Shown here: positions 1-8,875 of the stretch, one piece after another
Position numbering within the stretch: position 1 is the stretch's first letter
Layout: each line of letters opens with the position of its first letter
From: an uncultured Clostridia bacterium
GTDB lineage: Bacteria > Bacillota > Clostridia > Christensenellales > Aristaeellaceae
Direction of reading: 5' to 3'
DNA length: 64,000 nucleotides
Assembly (NCBI GenBank): GCA_947565865.1
Contig: CANOHT010000005.1
Span: forward strand, 49,653 to 113,652
Position numbers and translations under genes: made by a program
Notes under the pieces: generated by a model
Databases searched by the model: none
Told to the model about the DNA's origin: nothing
What the model saw: only the letters and a program-made list of their open reading frames with translations

Positions 1-546
1 GGGCGCCATGGGGCCATAGAAATACTCCCACATGCCGCCGCAGCCGTACATATCGAAGTATTCATAGGAACGGCGGCTCAGCAGAGCCACCTTATCCCGC
101 TGTCCGTCCTGCTCAAAATAGTCAATGGCGTCCTTCAGCGCCCAGCGCTTGCGCTCAAAGGGCAAAGCAGCGTCGGCGATGCGGTGCATTTCCGCCTCCA
201 CCTCCGCCACCATGGCCTCGGACATGGCGACGCCGGGCAGCCGGACGAAGACGCCGTAGCCCGCGGAATACTCAATGCGCACCTGCTCCCCCGGATACAG
301 CCGTCGCAGAGCCAGCAGCAGCACAAAGCGCAGGGAACGCTCATAGATCCGCCGCCCCTCCTCGTTGTCCAGGGTGATGGGGCTGATGGCACAGTCTCCC
401 TCAACGGGTGTATTCAGCTCCGTGACCACGCCGTCCACCAGGGCGGCCATCGTTCCCGCGGGATAGGCGGAGAAGGCCTTCAGGCATTCGGCAGCCGTGG
501 CGCGCTCCGGCATTTCGCGGACAGCACCAGCACAGGTGATATTCAT
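1..546 (-). CDS. Nucleoside (uridine-type) kinase, N-terminal part only
   Basis: The gene runs off the left edge, so only the first 182 residues are visible and the kinase domain is missing. The visible part resembles the N-terminal TGS-like and tRNA-synthetase-SAD-like region found in front of the P-loop kinase domain in clostridial nucleoside kinases. Supporting segments are 'LYPGEQVRIEYSAGYGVF' and the later 'EYFYGPMAP', which resembles the block just before the kinase domain in that family. The ATG at 546 follows a strong AAAGGAGG. It lies 14 bp downstream of the exonuclease gene and is probably co-transcribed with it. The alternative is a threonyl-tRNA synthetase fragment, which shares the SAD fold; the 'YFYGPMAP' block argues against that. 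The family is recognised from memory of its layout, so confidence is moderate. Confidence 0.6.
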   Translation of the reverse strand, partial: MNITCAGAVREMPERATAAECLKAFSAYPAGTMAALVDGVVTELNTPVEGDCAISPITLDNEEGRRIYERSLRFVLLLALRRLYPGEQVRIEYSAGYGVFVRLPGVAMSEAMVAEVEAEMHRIADAALPFERKRWALKDAIDYFEQDGQRDKVALLSRRSYEYFDMYGCGGMWEYFYGPMAP

Positions 547-560
547 GGTGGAGCCTCCTT

Positions 561-1565
561 TCAGTCGTCAAAGGGCATGCTGGTGCGCTCGGCCGTCATC
601 AGCTCTTCCTCCGGATCGGGAAGAACCCCGTGCTCCCGGAGGTAGCGCTCCTGCTTCTGGGCCATCTGCAGGCGCTTGGTATGAACGTAGGCCCGGTTGG
701 CGGCGGTGGCCTTGGCGACGCTCATGGCCATCAGCCGCTTGCCGTCATCCGTGGGCCGGAAGCGCAGGCGGATCAGCAGCCCGCCGTGATGCGGGCAGGC
801 GGACAGGCCAATGTACTTGTCGGCGCACTGCTTCACATAGCCCTCATCCTCCACCTGTGTGCGCTTGCCGCACACGGGGCACCGGGGCTGCCGGGCGCTC
901 TCGCTGGCCAGGGCTTCCGCCAGGGTGTCGTACACCTCGCCGCGCTCCTTGCGGCGGTCGCGGCGCTCCTGATGGATCAGCGACCGGGGCTGCTGGGGAT
1001 AGCGCAGCACATCCTCGGGCTTGGGCAGGCGGGCAAAAACCAGGGCGGTGTAATAGGCGTCGTTGAGGGCGTTATGAAAATTCCGCGTCTCCTCCGGCTG
1101 AATCTCCAGCATTTCCATGGCAGCCTTGAGGCCCTTACGTTCCCTGGTCTTGTACACATCGCTGAACAGGCGCTGGATGTCGCACAGGGGCGGCAGGGCC
1201 ACGCCGCAGCCGAAAAAGTCCATGTTCTGCTTGAGGACGCTCACATCGTCGCAGCCCCAGGTCAGCAGGGTATAGTCCTCCCCACACCAGGCCGCGAACT
1301 GATCCATGGCCTCCAGGAACCGGGGCGCGCCCGCCAATTCCTCCGGGCCCAGCTGGGTCATCCGGCGGATGCGGGGATGAATCTTCACATAATGGGTCGG
1401 CTGGATGGGGATGGACACGCTGTCCACAATGCGGAAGGCCGCGTCCATCTTCACCGCACCAATCTGAATCATCTCAAAGATTAGCCGGTCGCCCACCTGG
1501 CGGTAAACGCTGCTGTCATAGGACAAGGGCTGATTCCATTCCAAATCCACCACAATATAATTCAA
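561..1565 (-). CDS. DEDDh 3'-5' exonuclease (KapD/DnaQ-like) with C-terminal zinc ribbon
   Basis: A 334-residue protein of the RNase T/DnaQ exonuclease superfamily, which removes nucleotides from 3' ends using two metal ions. The acidic set is visible: D7 and E9 in 'VVDLEWNQ', D106/D107 in 'WGCDD', and the DEDDh signature H164 and D169 in 'HNALNDAYY'. The C-terminal part has Cys229, Cys232, Cys247 and Cys257, a plausible zinc ribbon that is not part of the core exonuclease. I chose the TTG at 1565 because AGGGAG lies just upstream and it places the first beta strand at the N-terminus; an upstream ATG would add 23 residues that read through a repeat element. The substrate (RNA or DNA) cannot be told. 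Bacillus KapD, a relative, inhibits the KinA sporulation pathway, but that role is not shown here. Confidence 0.8.
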   Translation of the reverse strand: MNYIVVDLEWNQPLSYDSSVYRQVGDRLIFEMIQIGAVKMDAAFRIVDSVSIPIQPTHYVKIHPRIRRMTQLGPEELAGAPRFLEAMDQFAAWCGEDYTLLTWGCDDVSVLKQNMDFFGCGVALPPLCDIQRLFSDVYKTRERKGLKAAMEMLEIQPEETRNFHNALNDAYYTALVFARLPKPEDVLRYPQQPRSLIHQERRDRRKERGEVYDTLAEALASESARQPRCPVCGKRTQVEDEGYVKQCADKYIGLSACPHHGGLLIRLRFRPTDDGKRLMAMSVAKATAANRAYVHTKRLQMAQKQERYLREHGVLPDPEEELMTAERTSMPFDD

Positions 1566-1588
1566 CGGTATCGACTCCCTACTTGTGT

Positions 1589-1763
1589 GTCGACAAAGTG
1601 GCTGCGCCACTTTGCCGAAGGGGCTTCGCCCCATTTTCTTGCATGCCCTCTCCGGTCGCGTAAGGAAGCGATTCCTAATGGAATCGCGCGAAAATCGCCG
1701 TACATGCCGCCGATTTTCGATCAGCAGTCAGAGGGCCTGCGAGCCCACCGACACCTCCCAGGG
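1589..1763 (+). repeat. Dispersed hairpin-rich intergenic repeat, copy A
   Basis: This element fills most of the 311-bp gap between the exonuclease and BaiN-like genes. It is a string of short perfect hairpins: AAAGTGG/CCACTTT (1595-1613), GGGGC/GCCCC (1620-1632), GCGATTCC/GGAATCGC (1668-1687) and CGAAAATCG/CGATTTTCG (1689-1719). It ends in a block near 1728-1763 reading roughly GTCAGAGGGCC, then CCGACACC and CCAGG. The same order of blocks occurs at 52350-52577 on this strand and at 43441-43625 on the other strand. No ribosome binding site or stable reading frame is shared among copies, so I read it as a non-coding repeat. Confidence 0.7.
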
Positions 1764-1876
1764 GCTTGGGGACAACCTGTTTACGGTCTGCCGACGGCAA
1801 ATTAACGGTGCCCCTTAAGACCTTTGCTGGTGTTCCGTCCTGCCGCATCAAATGAGTCTGCTTTGACAGACCCCGC

Positions 1877-3109
1877 TCAGCCGTCCTCCGCCGCGCTCTG
1901 TCCGGCCAGGGCACCGGTGGCGAAGGCGATGTGCAGGTTGTAGCCGCCGGTATGGGCATCCACGTCCAGCAGCTCTCCGGCAAAGTACAGCCCCGGCGTC
2001 AGGCGGCTTGCCATGGTGGCGGGGACGACCTCCCTCACCGCCACGCCGCCCCTTGTGACAATAGCCTCCTCCAGCGGCGCGGGCCTCAAAACAGGCACCG
2101 GCAGCGCCTGAAGCATGGTACTCAGCCGCTCCCGCTCGGCGCGGCTGATCTGGCAGCACTGCTTCGCGCCGTCCAGACCGCACAGTTCGGGAAACAGCTC
2201 CGCCAGCCTCCCCGGCAGAAGCCCTGGCAGCACCGTGCGCAGCTGCTTGCGGGGCTGCTCGGCAAAATCCCGCTGAAGCCGGGCATCCAGCTGCTCCGGG
2301 GTCAGGCCGGGCTTCAGGTTGAGAAGCACCTCCGCCTGGGCCGTCTCCTCCGGCAGATGGCTGCTCAGGGACAGGGTCAAGGGGCCGGATATGCCGAAAT
2401 GCGTGAACAGCATCTCCCCCAGCTCGCTGAAAAGCACCTTCCTGCCCTTTTTCAGCGTGAGGGTCACGTTGCGCAGGCTGAGCCCCTGCAATTGCTTGGG
2501 CCACTCCGCCGCCGTCACCAGGGCCGAGAGTACGGGCGCGGGCGGTATCACCGTATGCCCCGCCGTCCGCGCCAAATCATAGCCGTCACCGGTGGAGCCG
2601 GTCATGGGGTAGCTGCGGCCGCCGGTGGCCAGGATCACCCGATCCGCGGGCAGGTCAATCCCTTCCGCCAGCGTCACACCGGCCACACGGCCGTCGGTGA
2701 GCGCCAGCGCCTTCACCCGGGCATTCAGCCGCACCTTGACCCCCGCCTGGCGCAGAAGCCTTTCCAGGGCGCGGTTGACATCGCTGGCCTTCTCCGTCGC
2801 CGGAAAAACCCGCCGCCCCCGCTGCACCACCGTGGGACAGCCCGCCTCCTCCAGCAGGGCCATCATGGCCTGGGGGGGGAAGAAGCTCAGCGCGCTGTAC
2901 AGGAAGCGCGGATTGCGCGGCACCTCCCGCAGGAATTCGTCCAGGGTGCAGTCGTTGGTGACGTTGCAGCGGCCTTTCCCGGTGATGTAAATCTTCTTGC
3001 CCAGCTTTTCATTGCGCTCCAGGAGCGTCACCCCGGCTCCCGCCCGGGCGGCGAACAGAGCCGCCAGCATGCCGCCAGCGCCGCCGCCGACCACTATGAC
3101 CTCAGCCAT
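1877..3109 (-). CDS. BaiN/HI0933-family FAD-dependent oxidoreductase
   Basis: A 410-residue flavoprotein of the HI0933/BaiN family (aminoacetone oxidase-type, PF03486). It begins with a Rossmann FAD-binding motif 'VVGGGAGGM', followed by the family block 'GKGRCNVTN' near residues 45-55. 'ATGGRSYPMTGSTGDGY' marks the middle, and the C-terminal 'FAGELLDVDAHTGGYN' completes FAD binding. The enzyme is cytosolic. Family members include flavin reductases and BaiN of bile-acid dehydroxylation, but physiological substrates are mostly unknown, so no substrate is assigned. Its start overlaps the end of the RpiR-type regulator gene by 8 bp, which implies translational coupling and transcription from the promoter at 4027-4055. 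Confidence 0.88.
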   Translation of the reverse strand: MAEVIVVGGGAGGMLAALFAARAGAGVTLLERNEKLGKKIYITGKGRCNVTNDCTLDEFLREVPRNPRFLYSALSFFPPQAMMALLEEAGCPTVVQRGRRVFPATEKASDVNRALERLLRQAGVKVRLNARVKALALTDGRVAGVTLAEGIDLPADRVILATGGRSYPMTGSTGDGYDLARTAGHTVIPPAPVLSALVTAAEWPKQLQGLSLRNVTLTLKKGRKVLFSELGEMLFTHFGISGPLTLSLSSHLPEETAQAEVLLNLKPGLTPEQLDARLQRDFAEQPRKQLRTVLPGLLPGRLAELFPELCGLDGAKQCCQISRAERERLSTMLQALPVPVLRPAPLEEAIVTRGGVAVREVVPATMASRLTPGLYFAGELLDVDAHTGGYNLHIAFATGALAGQSAAEDG

Positions 3110-3974
3110 GATGCCCTTCCTCCTCCAGATAGACCTGGTAGGTATTCCAGATGGATTCCAGCTGGCGGAAGTGCTGGCTCAGCGCCTCCTTGCGGTTCAG
3201 ACCCAGGGCCACCAGCAGCGCGTTGATGACCGACAGGGGCGCGGCCAGGGAATCAACAAAGGACGCCATGTCCGTGCGGGCGGTGAGGGTCACGTCGGCA
3301 ATGGCGCAAAGGGGCGACATGGGGCCGTCGGTGATGGCCGCCACCTGCGCCCCGCAGCGCTTGGCAAAGCGCATGGCCTCCAGGGTGCGGGTAGAATAGC
3401 GAGGGAAGGAGATGCCTACCAGCACCGCGCCCTCCCGCATTTTGGATACCTCCTCGAACACGTCCGTGGCCCCGGAGGAAATCAAATGCACGTCATCAAA
3501 AATATAATTCAGATAATACCCCATGAACTGAGCCAGGGGGGCAGCGGAGCGCAGGCCCATCACATAGATGGCCCGGGCGCCCAGCAGCCGCTGCACCACG
3601 TTCTCAAAGGCGGCGCTGTCCATGGTTTCCAGCGTGCCGCGAAGATTCTGCATATCGCTCTTCATAACGATGTTCAGCGCGTCATGGGGATCAATCTCCG
3701 TGGACATCTCGAATCGCTGATTGGCCGTGAGGCGATGGCTTACCAGCTCCTGCAGGGAGCGCTGCAGCTGCGGATACCCCTCGTATCCCAGCGCAGCGGC
3801 AAAGCGTACCACGGTGGATTCGCTCACGCCCACGCTTTCCCCCAGGCGGCTGGCTGTCATGAACACCGCCTTGTCATAATGCTCCACAATGTATTGGGCA
3901 ATCCTTCGATGGCCCTTGCTCAGGCGCTTGCCGGACTGATTCAGCCGGTCAATCATATCCTGCATTTCCTGCAT
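3102..3974 (-). CDS. MurR/RpiR-family transcriptional regulator
   Basis: A 290-residue regulator with an N-terminal RpiR helix-turn-helix (residues about 1-77, including 'VGVSESTVVRFAAALGY') and a C-terminal SIS sugar-phosphate isomerase-like domain (about 125-255, including 'VMGLRSAAPLAQ'). RpiR proteins bind phosphosugars through SIS and repress or activate sugar or amino-sugar genes. The ATG at 3974 follows GAAGGAAGGG; an ATG three codons later is possible. A longer frame reaching 4070 is unlikely because it would include the promoter. Its only co-transcribed partner is the overlapping BaiN-type flavoprotein, so the target regulon cannot be inferred from context. Confidence 0.9.
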   Translation of the reverse strand: MQEMQDMIDRLNQSGKRLSKGHRRIAQYIVEHYDKAVFMTASRLGESVGVSESTVVRFAAALGYEGYPQLQRSLQELVSHRLTANQRFEMSTEIDPHDALNIVMKSDMQNLRGTLETMDSAAFENVVQRLLGARAIYVMGLRSAAPLAQFMGYYLNYIFDDVHLISSGATDVFEEVSKMREGAVLVGISFPRYSTRTLEAMRFAKRCGAQVAAITDGPMSPLCAIADVTLTARTDMASFVDSLAAPLSVINALLVALGLNRKEALSQHFRQLESIWNTYQVYLEEEGHHG

Positions 3975-4026
3975 GGGTGTCCCTTCCTTCGCGCCATATC
4001 CTGCAAATTTCCGGGCGCTGCCCCAT

Positions 4027-4055
4027 ATTATACGGGACAGGGGGTAAAAATGCAA
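4027..4055 (-). promoter_or_regulatory. SigmaA-type promoter for the rpiR-like/baiN-like operon
   Basis: On the minus strand TTGCAT (4055-4050), a 17-bp spacer and a perfect TATAAT (4032-4027) lie about 50 bp upstream of the regulator start. Confidence 0.75.
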
Positions 4056-4104
4056 GTCTCTTTTGCACAAGCTGCATATTTCTGCAAGTTTGGCGTCTTC
4101 CCCG

Positions 4105-5214
4105 TCATGCGTTTCCCATGATCGCGTTCAGGGTCAGGAGCAGGGCGAGAAACAGCAGGTTCAGCAGCGTGAAGGCGGCCAGATAGCGGCCCTTGCGCGC
4201 GCCTGCAGCGCCGCCATAGAGCTTGAAGGAGATCAGGCTGGCCAGGGAGGCCACCAGGGTTCCCAATCCGCCCAGGTTAACGCCCAGCATCAGCGCCGGG
4301 GCGTCCTGGGTAAAGGGGGCCAGCAGCAGGCATGCGGGCACATTGCTGATGATCTGGCTCACCAAGAGCGATGCCCACATGGGCGAAAATGCCATCATAC
4401 CTTCCAGCCATGCCCGCACCGGCGCGCATTCCTTCACCGATGACACAAACACAAAGAAGCACAGGAAGGTGCCCAGCAGCGTATAATCTACCTGGCGCAG
4501 CGCCTGCCTGTCAAAGGCCAGCGCGGCTACCAGCACCAGCGCCGCAGTCAGCCAGGGCGGCAGCACCTTCGCCACCGCCAGCAGCGCCGCGACCCCCAGC
4601 GCGCCATGGAGCCGCAGCCGCCGAGCCTCGACGGGCTGGGCAGCCTCCGCCTGCGCGCTGAGCGGAGATCGCGAAACGCACAGCGTCAGGGCCAGCAGCA
4701 AAAGCAGGCTCGCCAGGGCATAGGGCCAGGTCAGGGCCGGGTAATCCGCTAGGGCCAGCCGGCCGGAGGCATACAGGTACAGGTTCTGCGGATTGCCGAT
4801 GGGCGTGACCATGCTGCCCAGGTTGGCCCCGATGGTTTCCAGCGCTACCGTCAGGATAACGTCCCGCTGCCGGGCCTGCGCCATCAGCGCCAGGGTGAAG
4901 GGAACCAGCGTCAGCAGCGCCACGTCATTAGTAGCCAGCATCGCCAGAAAAAAGCACGCCGTCACCAGCGCCGCCGACAGCGCGCGGCTTGTATGGATGC
5001 GCGCCGTCACCGCCCTGCCCAGATGGGAAAAGACGCCGGCCAGCCGCAGTCCGCCCACCACCACCATCAGGCTGAAGAGCATCAGCAGCGTGCTCGCGTC
5101 AATGCCCCTGAGCACATGAGGCCCCGGCGGCGTCAGCACAAAGGACAATAGCGCCGCAGCCAGCGCAATGGTGAAAACGTTCTCCCGGCGGAGATAAGAA
5201 ATCAGCCTTTTCAC
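4105..5214 (-). CDS. SLC13/ArsB-type anion permease
   Basis: A 369-residue integral membrane protein with about ten hydrophobic segments. It belongs to the ion-transporter superfamily that includes SLC13/DASS dicarboxylate carriers, ArsB and NhaD; 'ATNDVALLTLVPF' and 'ETIGANLGSMVTPIGNPQN' are the conserved hairpin/substrate-site blocks of that fold. It probably moves an anion across the membrane with Na+ or H+, but the substrate is not determined. The GTG at 5214 follows GGAGG and overlaps the stop codon of the upstream flavin-fold gene (GTGA), a coupled arrangement. It is somewhat shorter than typical SLC13 proteins of 450 or more residues. Confidence 0.8.
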   Translation of the reverse strand: MKRLISYLRRENVFTIALAAALLSFVLTPPGPHVLRGIDASTLLMLFSLMVVVGGLRLAGVFSHLGRAVTARIHTSRALSAALVTACFFLAMLATNDVALLTLVPFTLALMAQARQRDVILTVALETIGANLGSMVTPIGNPQNLYLYASGRLALADYPALTWPYALASLLLLLALTLCVSRSPLSAQAEAAQPVEARRLRLHGALGVAALLAVAKVLPPWLTAALVLVAALAFDRQALRQVDYTLLGTFLCFFVFVSSVKECAPVRAWLEGMMAFSPMWASLLVSQIISNVPACLLLAPFTQDAPALMLGVNLGGLGTLVASLASLISFKLYGGAAGARKGRYLAAFTLLNLLFLALLLTLNAIMGNA

Positions 5215-5672
5215 GGGCGCCTCCGCTTGCCTGTCATCGCATCCAGGGTGATGCGCCACAGACTCGTCTGCCTGAAGGCCTCCGGCGGAATTTTCCGCCC
5301 TGGATAGCCGCAGTGGCGAAGAATGCAGGCCATGCCGTTGACCGCCGCCATGCCGGTGATGATTTCCGCCCGTCCCGTCCCGATGACGCTTTCATACACG
5401 CAGGAAACGCCGTTGGCCGTTTCAATATACTGATGGAACACATCCGCCAAAACCGTCACCCGGCCGTCCGCTGCCAGCAGATCATGCCGACGGCCTTCCA
5501 TCGCGCCATGTACATAAAGGCACACCGCGCCCCCGCGCTCCTCCCAGCCGAAGGATAAGGGCACCACATAGGGCGATTCCTCCGCGTTCAGGGCCAGGTG
5601 AAGCACAGGGCAGCGGTCAAGAACCGCCAGCATTTCGGCACGGCTGAAGATCTCACGATCCTTTCGTCGCAT
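5211..5672 (-). CDS. Pyridoxamine 5'-phosphate oxidase-family flavin-binding protein
   Basis: A 153-residue protein of the PNPOx-like split-barrel family. 'MRRKDREI' near the start, 'LALNAEESPYVVPLSFGWE' and the late 'LWRITLDAMTGKRR' match the Nim-like/PNPOx-related group, which binds FMN or F420 and often reduces nitro compounds or other small molecules. Function is inferred from fold only. The ATG at 5672 has AAGGAGG 9 bp upstream. A TATAAT at 5735-5730 (minus strand) is a plausible -10 with a weak -35. Its stop overlaps the start of the SLC13-type permease, so the two genes form one operon. Confidence 0.82.
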   Translation of the reverse strand: MRRKDREIFSRAEMLAVLDRCPVLHLALNAEESPYVVPLSFGWEERGGAVCLYVHGAMEGRRHDLLAADGRVTVLADVFHQYIETANGVSCVYESVIGTGRAEIITGMAAVNGMACILRHCGYPGRKIPPEAFRQTSLWRITLDAMTGKRRRP

Positions 5673-5770
5673 GAAAACATCCTCCTTGGTAAGGCGGCAG
5701 AACAGGCCTGCCGCTGCTGTTGTCTCCTCATTATAGCACAGCGAACGCATCCGTGCCATGAAAAAACCAT

Positions 5771-5811
5771 GAAAAAAAGCTCTCCGACACGGCAACGCGC
5801 CATCTCGGAGA
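5771..5811 (-). terminator. Rho-independent terminator after trkH
   Basis: On the minus strand TCTCCGA (5811-5805) pairs with TCGGAGA (5787-5781), followed by a run of seven T. It lies 12 bp past the trkH stop. Confidence 0.75.
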
Positions 5812-5823
5812 ACCTCGCAAGCC

Positions 5824-7278
5824 TTATTTCCGGCTCCAAGTGCTGCGGGAGATCAGAATGAGCATGGGGAAAATTTCCAGGCGCCCCGCCAGCATATCCC
5901 CGATGAGCACCAGCTTGGACAGGGGGCTGTATGCGCCGTAGTTCCCGATGGGGCCCACCATTTCCAGCCCCGGGCCGATGTTGTTGAAGCAGGCCAGCAC
6001 GGCGGAAAAATTCGTGGTGAAGGAGAAGCCGTCCAGCGAAACCACCAGAAAGCTTGCAAAAAGGATAATGGCATAAGCGGCCAGATAGGCATTGGCGTTG
6101 TCCAGCACCTGCTCGCTGACCACGCGGCCATTGCTGCGCACCACCTGAATCTTGCTGGGATGCAGCGCGATATGAATGTTCCGCCGCAGGCTTTTGAGCA
6201 GCAGCAGCAGTCGGCCCACCTTGAGGCCGCCGCCGGTGCTGCCTGCGCAGGCGCCGATGACCATCAGGATCATCAGAACCCCCTTGGCAAAGCTGGGCCA
6301 CAGATCAAAGTCCGTGGTGGCAAAGCCCGTGGTGGTCATGATGCTGGCTACCTGGAAGGCGCTGTGCCGCACCGTTTCCTCCAGCGTATCGTACAGGGGC
6401 CGAATGTTGATCGCAATCAGCGCAACGCTGCCCACAACGATGCCCAGATACGTCCACAGCTCCTCGTCCTTGAACACCGCTTTGAACTGCCGCAGCAGCA
6501 GCAGATAGTAGCAGGTGAAGTTGACGCCGAAGAGCAGCATGAACACCGTGCAGACATTCTGGATATAGGGGCTGTACCCGGCGATGCTGTCGTTTCGGAT
6601 GCCGAAGCCGCCGGTACCCGCCGTGCCGTAGGCCGTGCACACCGCGTCGAAGACGGACATGCCGCCCAGCAGCAGGAAAACCACGTTCAGCACCGTCAGA
6701 AGAATATAGAGGACATAGAGGATCATCGCCGTTTGCCGCATCCGGGAAACCAGCTTGCCCACGCTGGGGCCGGGACTTTCCGCCCGCAGCAGATGCATGG
6801 TGAAGCCGCTGCCCCTTTCGCCCTCCGGCACCAGCGCCAGCAGAAACACCAGCACGCCCATACCGCCCAGCCAATGGCTGAAGCTGCGCCAGTACAGCGC
6901 CCCCCGGGTGAGGCCCTCCACGTTGCTGAGCACCGACGCGCCCGTGGTGGTGAAGCCTGAAACAATCTCAAACAGCGCGTCAATGTAGGCGGGAATTTCC
7001 CTGGAAAGATAAAAGGGCAGAGCGCCCAGGAGGCTGATGGCAATCCAGCTCAGCCCTACGCAGACCAGGCCCTCCTTGGCGTAAAAGCGGCTCTTGGCGC
7101 CCCGGCAGAGCATCAGCAGCGCCAGGGCTATCAGCAGCGTCAGGGCCATGGACATCACAAAGGCTCCCGTGGTAGCGGCGGTTCCGTCCACGGCGCTGAT
7201 AACCATGGGCGGCAGCATAAATACCGCTTCAACCAGCAAAATGTGGGCGATAAAGCGTCCCACCATTTTATAATTCAC
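5824..7278 (-). CDS. trkH: TrkH-family potassium uptake channel subunit
   Basis: A 484-residue membrane protein of the TrkH/KtrB superfamily, the K+-translocating subunit. Four P-loop-like filter segments are visible in order: 'TTGASVL', 'GTAGTGGFGIR', 'TTTGFATTDF' and 'GSTGGGLKVGR'. The last leads into the charged cytoplasmic 'LLLLLKSLRRNIH'. The start is a GTG at 7278 preceded by GGAGG. It lies 12 bp after trkA, so the two subunits of one K+ uptake system are co-transcribed. Confidence 0.93.
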   Translation of the reverse strand: MNYKMVGRFIAHILLVEAVFMLPPMVISAVDGTAATTGAFVMSMALTLLIALALLMLCRGAKSRFYAKEGLVCVGLSWIAISLLGALPFYLSREIPAYIDALFEIVSGFTTTGASVLSNVEGLTRGALYWRSFSHWLGGMGVLVFLLALVPEGERGSGFTMHLLRAESPGPSVGKLVSRMRQTAMILYVLYILLTVLNVVFLLLGGMSVFDAVCTAYGTAGTGGFGIRNDSIAGYSPYIQNVCTVFMLLFGVNFTCYYLLLLRQFKAVFKDEELWTYLGIVVGSVALIAINIRPLYDTLEETVRHSAFQVASIMTTTGFATTDFDLWPSFAKGVLMILMVIGACAGSTGGGLKVGRLLLLLKSLRRNIHIALHPSKIQVVRSNGRVVSEQVLDNANAYLAAYAIILFASFLVVSLDGFSFTTNFSAVLACFNNIGPGLEMVGPIGNYGAYSPLSKLVLIGDMLAGRLEIFPMLILISRSTWSRK

Positions 7279-7290
7279 GGCGCGCCTCCA

Positions 7291-8649
7291 TTACGCAAAA
7301 ATGTCGTTGAGCTTGTAGATGACGCCGTCCGTGCTGGTCACGATAATTACGATGTCGCCCTTTTGGAAGACGGAATCGCCATTGGGGATTTCCGTGCGGG
7401 GCCCCCGGCTGATGGAGGCCACCAGCACGCCCTTGCGCAGCTTCAGGGCCTTGAGGGGCTCGCCGCAGTGCAGGGTGGTTTCGTCCACGCGGAATTCCAG
7501 CGCCTCGGCCTGGCCGTCGGCAATGGAATGCACCGTAATGGCCGCGCCCACCTGATTTTTCAGCGCCCGTACATAGCGGACAATGCTGTTGCAGCACAGC
7601 TCCTTGGGGGAAATAACGCCGTCCAGAGGCAGGTTGTTCAGCAGGCCATGGCTGTCGATATGACCGAACTTGGTGATGACCATGGGCACGTTTCGGTTCT
7701 TCCCATACAGGGAAACGATCACATTCAGCTCGTCCAGGCCCGTCAGGGTAATCAGCGCATCGCTGTCGCTGACCCCCTCCCGATCCAATAAATCCGTGTT
7801 GGAAGCGTCGCCATGGACAATGCTGGCCTCCGGCAGGCGCTCCGCCAGCTCCAGACAGCGCTCCCGGTTCTTGTCAATGATTTCCACCGCAATGTGGCTT
7901 CGGAGCAGCTGCTGGGCCAGATAGAAGCCGATGCGCCCGCCGCCGCAGATAATGACCCGTTCAATCCGACGGGTGATCGCGCCCGTGCGCTTGAGCAGAT
8001 CCGCCAGGTTTTGCGTGGGAGCGGTGATAAAGATGCGGTCGCCCTCCTTGAGGACAAAGCTGCCGCCGGGGGTGATGGCCTTGCCGTCGCGGATGACCGA
8101 GCAAATCAGCACCCGGGTGCGAACCACCCGCTCAATTTCGCTCAGCGCCAGACCGCTCAGGCGGCTGCCCTCCTCCACCCGAACCTCTACAATTTCTACC
8201 CGGCCCTTGGCAAAGGTATCCCGCTTGAGGAAGCCGGGGAACTGCAGCAGCCGCGCGATTTCATCCGCCGTCTGCTTCTCCGGGTTCACCGCCATGGACA
8301 GGCCAAAGGCGTCCCGCATGCGGTAAATCTGTTCGGCATATTCCGGATTGCGGATCCGGGCGATGGTATGCAGCATGGGGTTGAGCTTATGGGCCGTCAT
8401 GCAGCAAAGCAGGTTTGTCTCATCGGCGTCCGTCAGCGCGATGAGCAGCTCCGCTTCCTTAATGTCCGCGTCCATCAGCACGTCCATGGACGCGCAGTTT
8501 CCGCGGATGACATTCACGTCATATTGCTCCAGGCTTACATCAAGAACCTGCTGATTCGCGTCAATCAGCGTCAGATCATAGCCCTCCATGGACAATTGGC
8601 GGGTCAGCGCCGCGCCGACCTTGCCATTGCCCGCGATTACAATCTTCAA
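7291..8649 (-). CDS. trkA: TrkA potassium uptake regulatory subunit
   Basis: A 452-residue cytosolic gating protein with two tandem RCK modules. The first NAD(H)-binding motif is 'IAGNGKVGAAL' at the very N-terminus with an acidic strand end ('LIDANQQ'). The second is 'ICGGGRIGFYL' near residue 230 ('IIDKNRE'). Each is followed by a TrkA_C-type domain ('VEEGSRLSGL', 'LHCGEPLKALKL'). The TTG at 8649 is chosen because AAGGAGG lies 9 bp upstream; an ATG ten codons earlier would place that site inside the gene. A -10 TATAAT lies at 8706-8701 (minus strand) with a weak -35. The downstream partner is trkH. Confidence 0.92.
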   Translation of the reverse strand: MKIVIAGNGKVGAALTRQLSMEGYDLTLIDANQQVLDVSLEQYDVNVIRGNCASMDVLMDADIKEAELLIALTDADETNLLCCMTAHKLNPMLHTIARIRNPEYAEQIYRMRDAFGLSMAVNPEKQTADEIARLLQFPGFLKRDTFAKGRVEIVEVRVEEGSRLSGLALSEIERVVRTRVLICSVIRDGKAITPGGSFVLKEGDRIFITAPTQNLADLLKRTGAITRRIERVIICGGGRIGFYLAQQLLRSHIAVEIIDKNRERCLELAERLPEASIVHGDASNTDLLDREGVSDSDALITLTGLDELNVIVSLYGKNRNVPMVITKFGHIDSHGLLNNLPLDGVISPKELCCNSIVRYVRALKNQVGAAITVHSIADGQAEALEFRVDETTLHCGEPLKALKLRKGVLVASISRGPRTEIPNGDSVFQKGDIVIIVTSTDGVIYKLNDIFA

Positions 8650-8875
8650 CGGTCGTTCCTCCTTGGGCATTTGCCCGGTGATGCCAATGGAAACACGACC
8701 ATTATAGCAGAGAACGAAAAAAATACAATGCTTTTTGGCGAAGGGCAGGGAATTGTTCGCCGCCGGCGCGGCCAAGACCGTACAAAAGCGACGCTTTACG
8801 ACACTGCGCGACAAGAAGCGCAAGGCAAACAAACCGCCCCGATCTGTCGCTCCCCAGTTGTCTCTCCGCCGCGAT

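Noticed and set aside
1..546. Threonyl-tRNA synthetase fragment
   Set aside because: The SAD-like part fits both families, but the 'YFYGPMAP' block resembles the nucleoside kinase linker rather than the start of the ThrRS catalytic core.
1585..1818. Small protein genes inside the dispersed repeats (for example a 77-codon frame at 1585)
   Set aside because: Frames are not kept between copies, and the similar peptide pieces arise from the shared hairpin sequence.
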